The translations under genes and the position numbers were made by a program. From Armatimonadota bacterium (GTDB lineage Bacteria > Armatimonadota > UBA5829): a DNA stretch of 36,159 nucleotides. This document shows, one piece after another, positions 15,099 to 23,105 of this stretch. The notes under the pieces are model-generated. The model made no database searches. It saw only the letters and a program-made list of their open reading frames with translations, and was not told the origin of the DNA. The stretch is from NCBI GenBank assembly GCA_012522575.1, contig JAAYKE010000011.1:1-36159 (forward strand), written 5' to 3'. Every line of letters starts with the position of its first letter. Position 1 is the stretch's first letter.

Positions 15099-17009
15099 TC
15101 AGCCAGGCTTTTCTGCCGGCTTCTTTTTTACAGGCACATACATTACCCACTCAGGGCCGACGGGTTTGCCGTCTGCGTCTACTCGGAATGTATACACGAT
15201 ATTCTCGCTATATTCCGTTTGGTCGACTATCTCTTTTTTGCACGCGATTGTGACGACATTTGCAGACTCCGTATATTGCGGGCACAGCCTTGATTTAAGC
15301 AGCTTTTCGACCGGGGCATATTGTTCTTCAGTGAGAGTGGCGAGGTCCAACCCTTCGCTCGATGTCATCGCCCGTCGCTGACTGGCGTCGAGGCTGGCAT
15401 ATACTTTTAAAATATCCTGATTGCCAAATTGTCTCACGTTAACGGTTGGCGGGGAAAGTTCATCGTCGGACATTACGTTCTGAATATACTGCTCCTGAGT
15501 GAGTTGCGCTATCTGCGAAAGCCCGTCCAGGCCAATGGTGTCGGTCTTGCTGAGTTCTTTGCGCCAGACCTCCACGCTTGCCTCCGGCAGTTGGCAGGCG
15601 CGCTTTTCGAGCCAGTTACGGTCGCGAAACTCGATAATATCACCCTGCTTGTCCCAATTGTAGAAGTATACGTTCTGAATGGACTTCAGCAGATCTCTTA
15701 ACTCCACTTTCCCGGTTGTGACGGGCAGGGTGGGATTCATCGCGCCGAAATAATCCGAAACCACGTTCAGTTTGGACGCCTTGGCAAATTCGAGTTGAAT
15801 GTCATAGAGCTTCCTGCTCTTCACCTCAAATGTGATTTTTTCTTGTAGCGCAGGCTCTTCGTCGTCATCGTGTTCGATAATCGGTTCTCCCTGCTCGGCC
15901 ACCGCTTCTCTTTCTACTTTTATCGCATTTATAAGCTCAGAAAAGTGAGATCCCACTACCTTTGACATCGGTTGTTTCTGTTCTTCTGAATCCAGCATAA
16001 TTTTGCCAATGCAATTGGCCATTGGGCTTTGGGGGTCGAACAAAGGGATATTGGTTTCACCGCGGCTCCAGTTGGAGGTTTCATCGGCGCCGTATTTAAC
16101 AGACAAATTGCCGATTAATTGGTCGGATATCGAAACACCCAACATATTCCAGGGCGATTCGCTAAAACTGAGGGTTAGCTTTGAGGGGTCGATATGATCT
16201 AACCGTTTAAAAATATCGCTTTCCATTCTCTCCTGCTCGGCTGGCGATATCTCCCGCATAGTGCTCACGCCGCGTATCCTTTGCTCGATGATCGACATCT
16301 CCCGCACAGCGCTTATAAGGCTGTTTTGAGCGCCGACAGACATGTCCGATGCTTTCAAATCCATCCGCTGGCCGCCGGCAATTGCAGCAATCGCGTCCGG
16401 AGATTCTTTGAAGAATTTCCCCAAAGACTTGCCAAGTTCCGACTCGGCAACCCAGGACAAATAGGGATTAGTCTGCCGCAGTTCCTGCAGCGATTCCTTG
16501 CTGAGATCCATCAGTGAAGAATACTGTTCGATGCCTTCCGCTCGCCGTTTGGCTTTTTCGGCCTCGACCTGTTCCTTTTCACGATCCCGCTTATTTTCGG
16601 CCGCCAGCAACGCTTTGGTGTCGGAAGAGAGCCGATATATCCATTTGCCCTCTTCGCCGGATCTCTGCCATTTGAACTTCATCACCCTTGCAATGGAGTT
16701 CATTAAGTGGCTGACAGGGACATCGGTCACCGAAATTGTCATCTTTCGGTCCTGCACCTGCCAATCCAGCCTGTTTATTCCCGCCCTGAACGTTATCCCG
16801 GTGGCCGTGGTGAGATCAGCGAGTATTGCCGAGACGGTGCGCGCAGATGCCGTGTAGGTGATCTTTTGAGCCAGCCGAACATCCTTAATCTCGGTTTCCT
16901 GGCTTTCCTGGTTTGCTCCGGGGACGTTTGGATCGACCGTAACCTTACCGACGGCTCCAAGTGTCAGCGGCAAAGTGAGTAATAGTATTATCAGAATCCA
17001 CGTTCGCAT
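15099..17009 (-). CDS. Exported protein with two STN/secretin-N-like domains
   Basis: A 636-residue exported protein of unknown function. Signal peptide MRTWILIILLLTLPLTLGAVG. Two segments have the beta-alpha-beta look of the secretin/TonB short N-terminal (STN) domain: residues about 40-130 (ITYTASARTVSAILADLTTA, TGITFRAG, MTISVTDVPVSHLMNSIARV, WIYRL) and about 390-470 (ITFEVKSRKLYDIQLEFAKA, LPVTTGKVELRDLLKSIQNV, IIEFRDRNW). Between them lies a charged helical region (RDREKEQVEAEKAKRRAEG). No secretin channel domain or TonB barrel follows, so it is a stand-alone STN-containing protein. AGAGGTG is about six bases upstream of ATG 17009. A TATAAT on the minus strand (17080-17085) is a likely -10. 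The C-terminus (PVKKKPAEKPG) is basic. Confidence 0.8.
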   Translation of the reverse strand: MRTWILIILLLTLPLTLGAVGKVTVDPNVPGANQESQETEIKDVRLAQKITYTASARTVSAILADLTTATGITFRAGINRLDWQVQDRKMTISVTDVPVSHLMNSIARVMKFKWQRSGEEGKWIYRLSSDTKALLAAENKRDREKEQVEAEKAKRRAEGIEQYSSLMDLSKESLQELRQTNPYLSWVAESELGKSLGKFFKESPDAIAAIAGGQRMDLKASDMSVGAQNSLISAVREMSIIEQRIRGVSTMREISPAEQERMESDIFKRLDHIDPSKLTLSFSESPWNMLGVSISDQLIGNLSVKYGADETSNWSRGETNIPLFDPQSPMANCIGKIMLDSEEQKQPMSKVVGSHFSELINAIKVEREAVAEQGEPIIEHDDDEEPALQEKITFEVKSRKLYDIQLEFAKASKLNVVSDYFGAMNPTLPVTTGKVELRDLLKSIQNVYFYNWDKQGDIIEFRDRNWLEKRACQLPEASVEVWRKELSKTDTIGLDGLSQIAQLTQEQYIQNVMSDDELSPPTVNVRQFGNQDILKVYASLDASQRRAMTSSEGLDLATLTEEQYAPVEKLLKSRLCPQYTESANVVTIACKKEIVDQTEYSENIVYTFRVDADGKPVGPEWVMYVPVKKKPAEKPG

Positions 17010-17079
17010 ATCGACACCTCTGACATCTGCTTACTATACTTTTATTCTGTTTTTTTATATGTATTTCCTTGTATGGTTG

Positions 17080-17085
17080 ATTATA
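17080..17085 (-). promoter_or_regulatory. -10 element for the STN-domain gene
   Basis: TATAAT on the minus strand, 70 bases before the ATG at 17009, with an A-rich leader between. The -35 position holds only a T run. Confidence 0.4.
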
Positions 17086-17165
17086 CCCGCCGATTTCGCT
17101 TAAAAAAAGTGCGGGAATAAGCAGATTAATCGCACGGTTTTACAGGGCCGCAACGTTGTTGGCCT

Positions 17166-17199
17166 AAAAAAAAGAGCCAGCCGAATTGAATCGACCGGC
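17166..17199 (-). terminator. Intrinsic terminator of the small acidic protein gene
   Basis: On the minus strand, GCCGGTCG pairs with CGGCTGGC (two G-T wobbles) around an eight-base loop and is followed by TC and eight T. It lies about 18 bases after the stop of the gene at 17217-17495. Confidence 0.85.
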
Positions 17200-17216
17200 A
17201 CACACGATAACACAGC

Positions 17217-17495
17217 TCAACCGACCACTTCAGCGGCGGCGCTGTCATCCCTTACAGGTCCTCGTTTTTTTCTCAGAGGAGCCAGGGTCAGCTCCCGTAT
17301 CCTGCGAGCTCTGTAGTTACGCTCATACCGGGCGAACTGCTGCTCGATTTCGTCCCAATTCTTTCGGGGGCCGACGCCCTCGTGTTCTTCTTCATCGGGT
17401 TCAGTCTCGATCTCGTCCTCTATCCGGTTGTCGTATTCGATTGTCGGTTCGCAGTCAACGGGGGCGTCAAGCAAAACGATTGATTCACCGGTCAT
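17217..17495 (-). CDS. Small acidic protein of unknown function
   Basis: A 92-residue soluble protein with two halves of opposite charge. Residues about 15-45 are very acidic (RIEDEIETEPDEEEHEG) and residues 45-80 are basic (FARYERNYRARRIRE, then LRKKRGPVRDD), with a NWDEIEQQFARYE helix between. No known family was recognised. It is likely real: GGAGGCG lies about seven bases before ATG 17495, a TATAAT lies 75-80 bases upstream, and a good terminator follows the stop, so it is its own transcription unit. The charge pattern could suit a nucleic-acid- or protein-binding regulator, but this is inference. Confidence 0.7.
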   Translation of the reverse strand: MTGESIVLLDAPVDCEPTIEYDNRIEDEIETEPDEEEHEGVGPRKNWDEIEQQFARYERNYRARRIRELTLAPLRKKRGPVRDDSAAAEVVG

Positions 17496-17537
17496 TTTGT
17501 CGCCTCCATTCTTTAATAATCCCTAACACAGACGTAA

Positions 17538-17564
17538 GCTCGGCCAAAGTTGTTCCGGCCGAGC
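17538..17564 (-). other. Stable hairpin in the leader of the small acidic protein gene
   Basis: A perfect eight-base stem, GCTCGGCC with GGCCGAGC, around an 11-base loop. It begins almost at the start point predicted from the TATAAT at 17570-17575 (minus strand). There is no T run, so it looks like a 5' stabilising or regulatory structure rather than a terminator of the upstream gene, though it could also mark the 3' end of that transcript. Confidence 0.5.
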
Positions 17565-17569
17565 AATAT

Positions 17570-17575
17570 ATTATA
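17570..17575 (-). promoter_or_regulatory. -10 element for the small acidic protein gene
   Basis: TATAAT on the minus strand. The hexamer 17 bases upstream (TTTCAA) is a weak -35. The predicted start is near 17563, at the foot of the hairpin at 17538-17564. Confidence 0.45.
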
Positions 17576-17681
17576 TGGCAAGTCCGCCGGAATTGAAACC
17601 TGTTTGACGGCAACAATTGATTTTCACTGATTATTTTGTGAAGTCGGCACAAGGCTTAGCGGATTTCAAGCCGAGCGGGTG

Positions 17682-19331
17682 TTATTTGCTTGCCTGTCTG
17701 CGGTTCGATGAGCGCACCCTTTCCAGCAGTCCCTGGACATCGTGCGGAGCTTTTTTGGATGAGGGGAAAGCCGTTTTTAACATATCCCACCAATCGTAGT
17801 TGCGCGCATAGACGAGGTCAAAGAGCATACAGCCCTGACTGTTTGCCAGGCACTCCGCAACAGCCTTGGCAAACGCCTGAGGTCGGCGCTGATACTGCAG
17901 CAGATACAAGCTTGCATATACAAACGTATCGTCCTTGACGGCGTTGACCGACTCCTGCGCCGCTGCCTCCACACTCATCCACTCCGGATCGCCGACCCTG
18001 GCGGCATCCTTTCGGGACGGATGGGTGTAGTAGCAGCCCGTACACATAAAGTCCACCTGATCGGCATAGCCCGTGGTCTCGTAGCCCTCCGGCCACCATT
18101 CATAATCCGCAGTATTCGATTGGCTGCCCCAGTTTACTCCGACGTCATAATACATCGGATACCACGAGCCGACGTATATGCCCAGTCGCGCGCCCGGTCT
18201 GGCGGATTTGACCACCCCGCGAGCCTCGATAAGAAAATCGCGCATCACCTGGGCGCGGAACTTTAGCCAGTCCTTGAACAGCGGGCCGCGCACCGGATCC
18301 TGATAGCCCACCAGTGTCCTTGCCAGGATATCTCGAGGCCAGTTCTCGACCTCCCTGCCTATGCTTTTCTCGAACTCCTGCCGGGAGATATCGCTGAAGT
18401 CGGCATACAGGCTGGGATAACGCATTCTATCGAGAACTATGCCGTCGATTGGGTAGTCCTCGCAAAGCTCCTTTATTATGCTCAGGGCGTAGTTTCTTGC
18501 CTCCGGGTGGAGCGGATTCACGAATATGGCCTGATGAGCATCTCCGATCTCCCCTACCCTGGCCAGAATATCGCGGGAATCGAGTTGAAATCGTCTGCCG
18601 CTTTGGACTACCTCTCGCAGCCATGCGCCGGCCTCACCCGATCCCAACAGCAGAAAACCATCCTCCGGAGCGGATATCTTGGCCTTGCCGCTGGCCACAC
18701 CGCTTTGAAGTGGCGTGCCATTGGATGCTACCCGCACATAAAATGTATTGGCCGGCATCTTTCCCGCCAACTCCGAGCTATAACCATACAGACAAACCTC
18801 GCCCTTGCGCAAGGCGACGTTGGGCTTGCCCATCACAATGGGTTCTTCTCCCTCAACACTGAGCACATGTTCGATTTCATACTGCACGCACTGCCAGTCC
18901 GGACATTTGTGCGCAGGGCCGCCCGGCAGCGTCTTGGAACCTTCAGAGAACACATTGATGGCGGCATAGACCGGTATCTGCACTTTTCTGGCTTCTTCTA
19001 TTACCGTTTTGAGAAGGTCATAGTCGGCGGGATAGCTTTTGCCTGCCGAGGAGCCTGCTTTAGGCGCAATCTTGCTGTTGTAGAGCGTCATCCCGGAGAG
19101 CGGCTTAACATCCACGATGATCGTATTGATGTTTGCGGACTTGCACTTTTCGACCATATCCGCCACCCCTGCTCTGGTGGAGAGGGTTTTCATGTTGGCT
19201 TCCGCATCGAACCACATAATGCGGGCTTGTGCGTCTTCCTGCTGTGCGAGAACGCCGGCCACGCTGGCGGCGACCGAATTCGAGCTGATAAACATTAGTG
19301 CTATCCCTGCCTGTAGTATCCTGATCAACAT
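17682..19331 (-). CDS. Exported GHL10-type glycosyl-hydrolase-like protein
   Basis: A 549-residue exported protein with the pattern of the glycosyl-hydrolase-like 10 (GHL10, formerly DUF187) TIM barrel. Signal peptide MLIRILQAGIALMFISSNSVAA. Barrel strands are seen in order: ARIMWFD, INTIIVDVKPLSGMTLY, IPVYAAINVFSEG, AIFVNPLHPEARNYALSIIK, DGIVLDRMRYPS, ARLGIYVGSWYPMYYDVGVNW, VDFMCTGCYYT, and MLFDLVYARNYDWWDML at the end. The conserved Asp in GIVLDRMRYP and the aromatic residues after it fit a sugar site. An insert between strands three and four (about residues 140-235) carries an added small domain. The substrate is unknown, probably a polysaccharide outside the cell. Only a weak GGGA precedes ATG 19331. 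Confidence 0.85.
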   Translation of the reverse strand: MLIRILQAGIALMFISSNSVAASVAGVLAQQEDAQARIMWFDAEANMKTLSTRAGVADMVEKCKSANINTIIVDVKPLSGMTLYNSKIAPKAGSSAGKSYPADYDLLKTVIEEARKVQIPVYAAINVFSEGSKTLPGGPAHKCPDWQCVQYEIEHVLSVEGEEPIVMGKPNVALRKGEVCLYGYSSELAGKMPANTFYVRVASNGTPLQSGVASGKAKISAPEDGFLLLGSGEAGAWLREVVQSGRRFQLDSRDILARVGEIGDAHQAIFVNPLHPEARNYALSIIKELCEDYPIDGIVLDRMRYPSLYADFSDISRQEFEKSIGREVENWPRDILARTLVGYQDPVRGPLFKDWLKFRAQVMRDFLIEARGVVKSARPGARLGIYVGSWYPMYYDVGVNWGSQSNTADYEWWPEGYETTGYADQVDFMCTGCYYTHPSRKDAARVGDPEWMSVEAAAQESVNAVKDDTFVYASLYLLQYQRRPQAFAKAVAECLANSQGCMLFDLVYARNYDWWDMLKTAFPSSKKAPHDVQGLLERVRSSNRRQASK

Positions 19332-19389
19332 ATATCAATCCCGGTGTGCGCAAATCGGGCATCACAGTCTGCATCCACACAGCAACACA

Positions 19390-19404
19390 GACCCCGGCGG
19401 GGTC
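19390..19404 (-). other. Hairpin between the Ig-like-repeat and GHL10 genes
   Basis: GACCCC pairs exactly with GGGGTC across a three-base loop, with weaker flanking ACA/TGT pairing. It lies about 50 bases after the stop of the gene at 19451 on the minus strand. No T run follows on the minus strand, so it could be a processing or attenuation site rather than a terminator. Confidence 0.4.
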
Positions 19405-19450
19405 CGTGTCATATTTTCTATCTTCCATATTTCCGGCGTCGCCAATATGA

Positions 19451-21265
19451 TTAAGATCTGACAATGACCGTAGCCGGGTAGTTGGAGCCGGCTAACGGCA
19501 CTGTGATTACCTTACACATCTTCGTCTCACCCGGATTGAGCATAATGCTGTCCAAAGTGACCTCAGTGGGCGGCTGCGCATACTTCACCGGCATAAACTT
19601 GCCGTTCACAATGAACACTCCCGAACACGGGCCTGCGCTGGGATCGAATACTATGCTCACCTTTTTTGCTTCGTCGGTGGGATTATGCACGCGCACATTG
19701 ATGTTGTATGTCACGCCATAGTTGCCATACAGCGTCTTTTGCGCGCTGGAATCAGTGAGCGCGTGCTTGCCTATTGATATAAATGCCCATCGAGACCCCA
19801 CCTGATATTCCGCATCAACCGTTTTAATCGGAGTCGGGTAGATATGCTCGGAAAGCTGCATCACCCGCGCATCGGTGGCTCGCGCAATGCTGCCGCGGGT
19901 TACGTTATCAACTCCAGGCTCCGCAGCGGTGATGCGCAAATAGGTGCTGTTGCCATCCATCTGTTTTAACTGGAGGATGCCGCTGGAGGTCTGCTTGGTC
20001 GACAACAAATCCGACACCAGCACCAGCCGCGATTTAGGAGGAATAGTCTCCAGCACGCTGATATCGTTGGCGCAGTCCCTCATAAATGCGTTTGCCGCGA
20101 CGTGGCCTACATATATGGTATCCACCGACGGCGGAGAAATGCCGCGGAATATCCTCATCTGAGCCGAGGTGTCGTTGGGATTGATCAACTCGACTATCAC
20201 CTGCACCCGCTTAGACATCTCGCTCTGATGGTGGTATAGGATTCTCGTAACTACATCCTGATCAACACGGCCAACATACAATGACTGGTATTTGTGGATG
20301 CTTTCAGGCTCGTTGCTATAAAAAAGTTGGACGGCCTCTTCGCGAGGCAGCGTTATATTGCGAACCTGCACGCTTGCCGTTGCAGAAAATGGGATATAAT
20401 CCCGACCGACGATGCGCACATTCACAGTCGCATTTCTGGTCTTACCGACCCCCAACGACTCGTCGGAACACTTTACTTCCCCTATCTCAATCGCGGACCC
20501 CGGCTCCAAAACGGCATTTTGCGCAACCGCCTGCCGAGCGGCGTAGCAGACCAGTTTACCCGGACACGGATTGCCCGTCACCTGCCCGATGGCCGTGGTC
20601 GGCAGCTTGCCTGCGTATTTCCTGACGTTGACGACCAGCATCGCCCGCTCGCCCTGTATGCTGACTTCCACCAGCGCCCTTCCGAGTTTTTTGGCAAACA
20701 CGGTCAACTGTCTGCCGTCGGGCTGCACCGTAACGCCGGCTATCTCTGCGTCGTCGATGGCAACCGAGACCGGCCCTGATGCCGCTCCCTTTATATCCAC
20801 CTGCCGATTTTCGCCGAGCGGAACGGTAACTTCATTTCGAGAGAGCGCAATTGCGGGCAGCAGCAGAAAAGTGCGAATCTGCGACGCCCATTTGTTGGCG
20901 ACATCGAGCGGTTTGCTGTTCAGAGCCTTTGCATCATTGGCGGTGGCAATGCAGATGAGTTGATCCCCGGCATAAATCCGCGCGGCGTTTTTATCCCCCT
21001 GCACCTTAAGATTAGCAGGATTAAAACCGGAATTGACCAGCGCAATAATTCGATCGGTGGTGATTCGTGCGCGTTCCAGCCCGCTCAGGCCGCCATTAGA
21101 AACCTGAAAACGAACTGCGATTTCGCCATTTATCACAACTGACCCGGTGTTGCCGGACGCCGCAAGGGAGACTCTCGGTTTGAAGTCTGCCTGCGCAGAA
21201 CCGACAACGCACGCCAGCGCAAGGATGACCACCGCACATTTCCACAGCATTCGCCAATTCGACAT
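19451..21265 (-). CDS. Exported protein with Ig-like beta domains, unknown function
   Basis: A 604-residue exported protein with no recognised enzyme motif. Signal peptide with a basic start (MSNWRMLWKCAVVILALAC, then VVGSAQA, cleavage before DFKPR). A segment at about 140-215 (ALSRNEVTVPLGENRQVDI, VAGVTVQPDGR-type strand, ALVEVSIQGERAMLVVNVR) resembles bacterial Ig-like (BIG2) domains. The remainder is beta-rich; the C-terminal part (VRVHNPTDEAKKVSIVFDPS, SIMLNPGETKMCKVITVPLAG) resembles a second Ig-like or CARDB-like fold for extracellular scaffolding. GGGGTGAG lies five bases before ATG 21265. A consensus-like promoter and a nine-base-pair leader hairpin precede it. Confidence 0.8.
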   Translation of the reverse strand: MSNWRMLWKCAVVILALACVVGSAQADFKPRVSLAASGNTGSVVINGEIAVRFQVSNGGLSGLERARITTDRIIALVNSGFNPANLKVQGDKNAARIYAGDQLICIATANDAKALNSKPLDVANKWASQIRTFLLLPAIALSRNEVTVPLGENRQVDIKGAASGPVSVAIDDAEIAGVTVQPDGRQLTVFAKKLGRALVEVSIQGERAMLVVNVRKYAGKLPTTAIGQVTGNPCPGKLVCYAARQAVAQNAVLEPGSAIEIGEVKCSDESLGVGKTRNATVNVRIVGRDYIPFSATASVQVRNITLPREEAVQLFYSNEPESIHKYQSLYVGRVDQDVVTRILYHHQSEMSKRVQVIVELINPNDTSAQMRIFRGISPPSVDTIYVGHVAANAFMRDCANDISVLETIPPKSRLVLVSDLLSTKQTSSGILQLKQMDGNSTYLRITAAEPGVDNVTRGSIARATDARVMQLSEHIYPTPIKTVDAEYQVGSRWAFISIGKHALTDSSAQKTLYGNYGVTYNINVRVHNPTDEAKKVSIVFDPSAGPCSGVFIVNGKFMPVKYAQPPTEVTLDSIMLNPGETKMCKVITVPLAGSNYPATVIVRS

Positions 21266-21290
21266 CTACTCACCCCATGTACGCCAAAAC

Positions 21291-21319
21291 CGGGAAAAGG
21301 CACAACTCGTCTTTTCCCG
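21291..21319 (-). other. 5' leader hairpin of the Ig-like exported protein gene
   Basis: A perfect nine-base stem, CGGGAAAAG with CTTTTCCCG, around an 11-base loop. It lies between the predicted start points and the ribosome site of the gene starting at 21265. No T run follows in the minus direction. Confidence 0.55.
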
Positions 21320-21352
21320 CAGGAGCCGTTCTAATACATTATAACAGGGTTC

Positions 21353-21381
21353 ATTCTATGCGTTAGCCGTTTTTCCGTCAA
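21353..21381 (-). promoter_or_regulatory. Sigma-70-type promoter of the Ig-like exported protein gene
   Basis: On the minus strand TTGACG (21376-21381) and TAGAAT (21353-21358) are separated by exactly 17 bases. A second TATAAT lies at 21338-21343. Predicted start near 21346 gives a leader of about 80 bases holding the hairpin at 21291-21319. Confidence 0.65.
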
Positions 21382-21468
21382 GTTGGGGATATTACTCAGT
21401 TGCGATTGATAATGCAACGTTTCGAGGCCGGTTTGGGCGAAGATTCGGAGATTTTCAGCCATCCCGGA

Positions 21469-22161
21469 TCACAAAGCCAGCCTTCTCCACCAGGACTTTC
21501 GAGGTTGAGGAGCGGCGAGGGTATCTTCCTCGAATTGCCCGTCTTCATTATCGCCGCTGTCAATCGTTGGCTCTTGTTGTGATTCCTGCCTGTTTGTGTG
21601 CTCTATAATAAGATGTATGCCTTCTTCGGGCTGCGACTCTTCTTCGACTATCTCCGCTTGCACCTGAGGCGGCTCCTGGCTTTTGGGGAAGTCCCAGATG
21701 GATTGTTTCTTGTCGAATGCTTCCTGTGACTGTTTTTTCATATCGGAAGCATCGAACACGCTCGCAGTGGCAGTTCCGCTTTCCAGCGCTCCGAGTTCGG
21801 CATCTTGAATACCGGTTTGTTTGAAAAGCTCATTGACCCTTGAGACGCGATCCGCCCACTCGGCTTTCTTGGGTTCGGGCAGGGCTTTTGCCATCTCATT
21901 AAGCTCCATCGAACTGAGAGCCATCGCCTCCTGAGTGCGATTGAGCATAATGTTCGCTCTATTGAGCATAACGTTCAATTCCCGCTGACGCTCCAGCAGT
22001 TCGCCGACAATATCATTTGTGTTTTGCTCTCTGGTTCGGGCGTCTTCATACTGCATTTCCAGCATCTTGCTTTTTTCTCTGAGGCCCGTTGCTCGTCGCA
22101 GCGCGCGATTGAGCTTGTCTTGCAGTGTATTAATTTGCTGCAGCAGTTCTGTTTTTTTCAA
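21469..22161 (-). CDS. Coiled-coil protein of unknown function
   Basis: A 230-residue cytoplasmic-looking protein. Residues about 1-105 form a long coiled coil (KKTELLQQINTLQDKLNRAL, EKSKMLEMQYEDARTREQNT, LLERQRELNVMLNRANIMLN). The second half is low in structure and rich in Glu, Gln and Ser, ending in a basic-aromatic tail (RKSWWRRLAL) that could bind a membrane or nucleic acid. The TTG at 22161 is chosen: GGAGGT at 22171-22176 is nine bases upstream, and the 22 residues in front of it do not look like protein. A candidate promoter lies at 22262-22290. It diverges from hpf. No family was recognised; it is probably first in the minus-strand run towards 15 kb, although each later gene also has its own signals. 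Confidence 0.7.
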   Translation of the reverse strand: MKKTELLQQINTLQDKLNRALRRATGLREKSKMLEMQYEDARTREQNTNDIVGELLERQRELNVMLNRANIMLNRTQEAMALSSMELNEMAKALPEPKKAEWADRVSRVNELFKQTGIQDAELGALESGTATASVFDASDMKKQSQEAFDKKQSIWDFPKSQEPPQVQAEIVEEESQPEEGIHLIIEHTNRQESQQEPTIDSGDNEDGQFEEDTLAAPQPRKSWWRRLAL

Positions 22162-22261
22162 AGACTGACCACCTCCAGACAGGTCTATTATCGGCGTCAA
22201 CAGCCTCCAACGCAACCCCTCAATCAAATACGAATAAGCCGCAGATCTTGTTCCTGCTACT

Positions 22262-22290
22262 TATATAATACATGTGGCGCAGATTTACAA
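22262..22290 (-). promoter_or_regulatory. Candidate promoter of the coiled-coil protein gene
   Basis: On the minus strand TTGTAA (22285-22290) and TATATA (22262-22267) are 17 bases apart. The leader would be about 95 bases. Confidence 0.4.
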
Positions 22291-22330
22291 GCTGTGTGCT
22301 GTTGTCTACAAATAGTGAACGCTTTGCCGG

Positions 22331-22359
22331 TTGACAGGGAGATGTTGGTGTGTTAGACT
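22331..22359 (+). promoter_or_regulatory. Sigma-70-type promoter of hpf
   Basis: TTGACA (22331-22336), a 17-base spacer and TAGACT (22354-22359). The predicted start near 22366 leaves a leader of about 40 bases with AAAGGAG before ATG 22405. Confidence 0.7.
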
Positions 22360-22404
22360 TGATCGGTTTGGTTTTACGAGCCTGCGAAAGGAGTCCCTCA
22401 TACG

Positions 22405-22959
22405 ATGTTGATCCATATTAAGGGCAGAAATGTTGAAGTCACCGAGGCCCTTAGGAGCTATATAGAAAAGAAGCTTCCGAAGCTGGAGAAGTATTTTCTG
22501 GATATACGTGAGGCCAATGTAATCCTCAGCGTGCAACGCGGGATGCAGATGGTGGAAGTCCAGCTTGAGGGCGACGGTATTTTGCTGCGCGGCGAGGAGC
22601 GCCGTGTAAATGATATGTATGCCAGCATCGACGAAGTGGTCGAAAAGCTGGAAGGACGAGTCAAAAAGTTTAAGCGCAAGCGTGATAAGAGCGCGGGAGA
22701 AGGTCCCAAGGCTCGCAACGCTATTCGCGACAAGGCTATGATCGAGGCATTTGGAGCAGAGGAAGACGACTCCGAGGAAATGCCGACTCTGGTTCGCACC
22801 AAGCGATTTGCACTAAAACCGATGACTCCGGACGAAGCTGCCGCGCAAATGGAGCTTTTGCACCACACTTTCTTCGTGTTCCGCAACGCCGAAACCGAAG
22901 AAGTCAACGTTATATATTTGCGCGAGGACGGCAACTACGGCCTTATTGAGCCTGCATAA
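22405..22959 (+). CDS. hpf: Ribosome hibernation promoting factor, long form
   Basis: A 184-residue long-form HPF/YfiA protein. It binds the small ribosomal subunit in the decoding region and, through its C-terminal domain, pairs ribosomes into inactive 100S dimers when growth slows. The N-terminal S30AE domain (about 1-100) shows the typical MLIHIKGRNVEVTEALRSYI and LPKLEKYF, VEVQLEG, and DMYASIDEVVEKLEGRVKKF. A charged linker follows, then the dimerising C-terminal domain (about 125-184) with LVRTKRFALKPMTPDEAAAQ, HHTFFVFRNAET, and VIYLREDGNYGLIEP. AAAGGAG lies about 11 bases before ATG. A near-consensus promoter lies 45 bases upstream, so it heads its own unit, followed by the aldolase gene after 146 bases. 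Confidence 0.97.
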   Translation: MLIHIKGRNVEVTEALRSYIEKKLPKLEKYFLDIREANVILSVQRGMQMVEVQLEGDGILLRGEERRVNDMYASIDEVVEKLEGRVKKFKRKRDKSAGEGPKARNAIRDKAMIEAFGAEEDDSEEMPTLVRTKRFALKPMTPDEAAAQMELLHHTFFVFRNAETEEVNVIYLREDGNYGLIEPA

Positions 22960-23022
22960 ATCCGCTAACCACGCCAGCGACACCGTTGGGACGACGCATT
23001 ATGTCCTGCGAGAGACGGTCGC

Positions 23023-23045
23023 TTCCGGTTTACGGAAATCCGGAA
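23023..23045 (+). other. Hairpin between hpf and the aldolase gene
   Basis: TTCCGG (23023-23028) pairs with CCGGAA (23040-23045) around an 11-base loop. It has no T run. It could be part of the hpf 3' end or of the aldolase leader. A weak TATGCT lies at 23059-23064. Confidence 0.3.
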
Positions 23046-23105
23046 CCGTGGGAAGTGTTATGCTGTACGGCGGCAAGCGGATCACATAAAAGGAGTCACC
23101 ATTAA

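Noticed and set aside
17106-17139. Second possible terminator (GTGCG/CGCAC with a T run, minus strand) before the STN gene
   Set aside because: Stem is only five pairs over a long loop; the one at 17166-17199 already explains termination.
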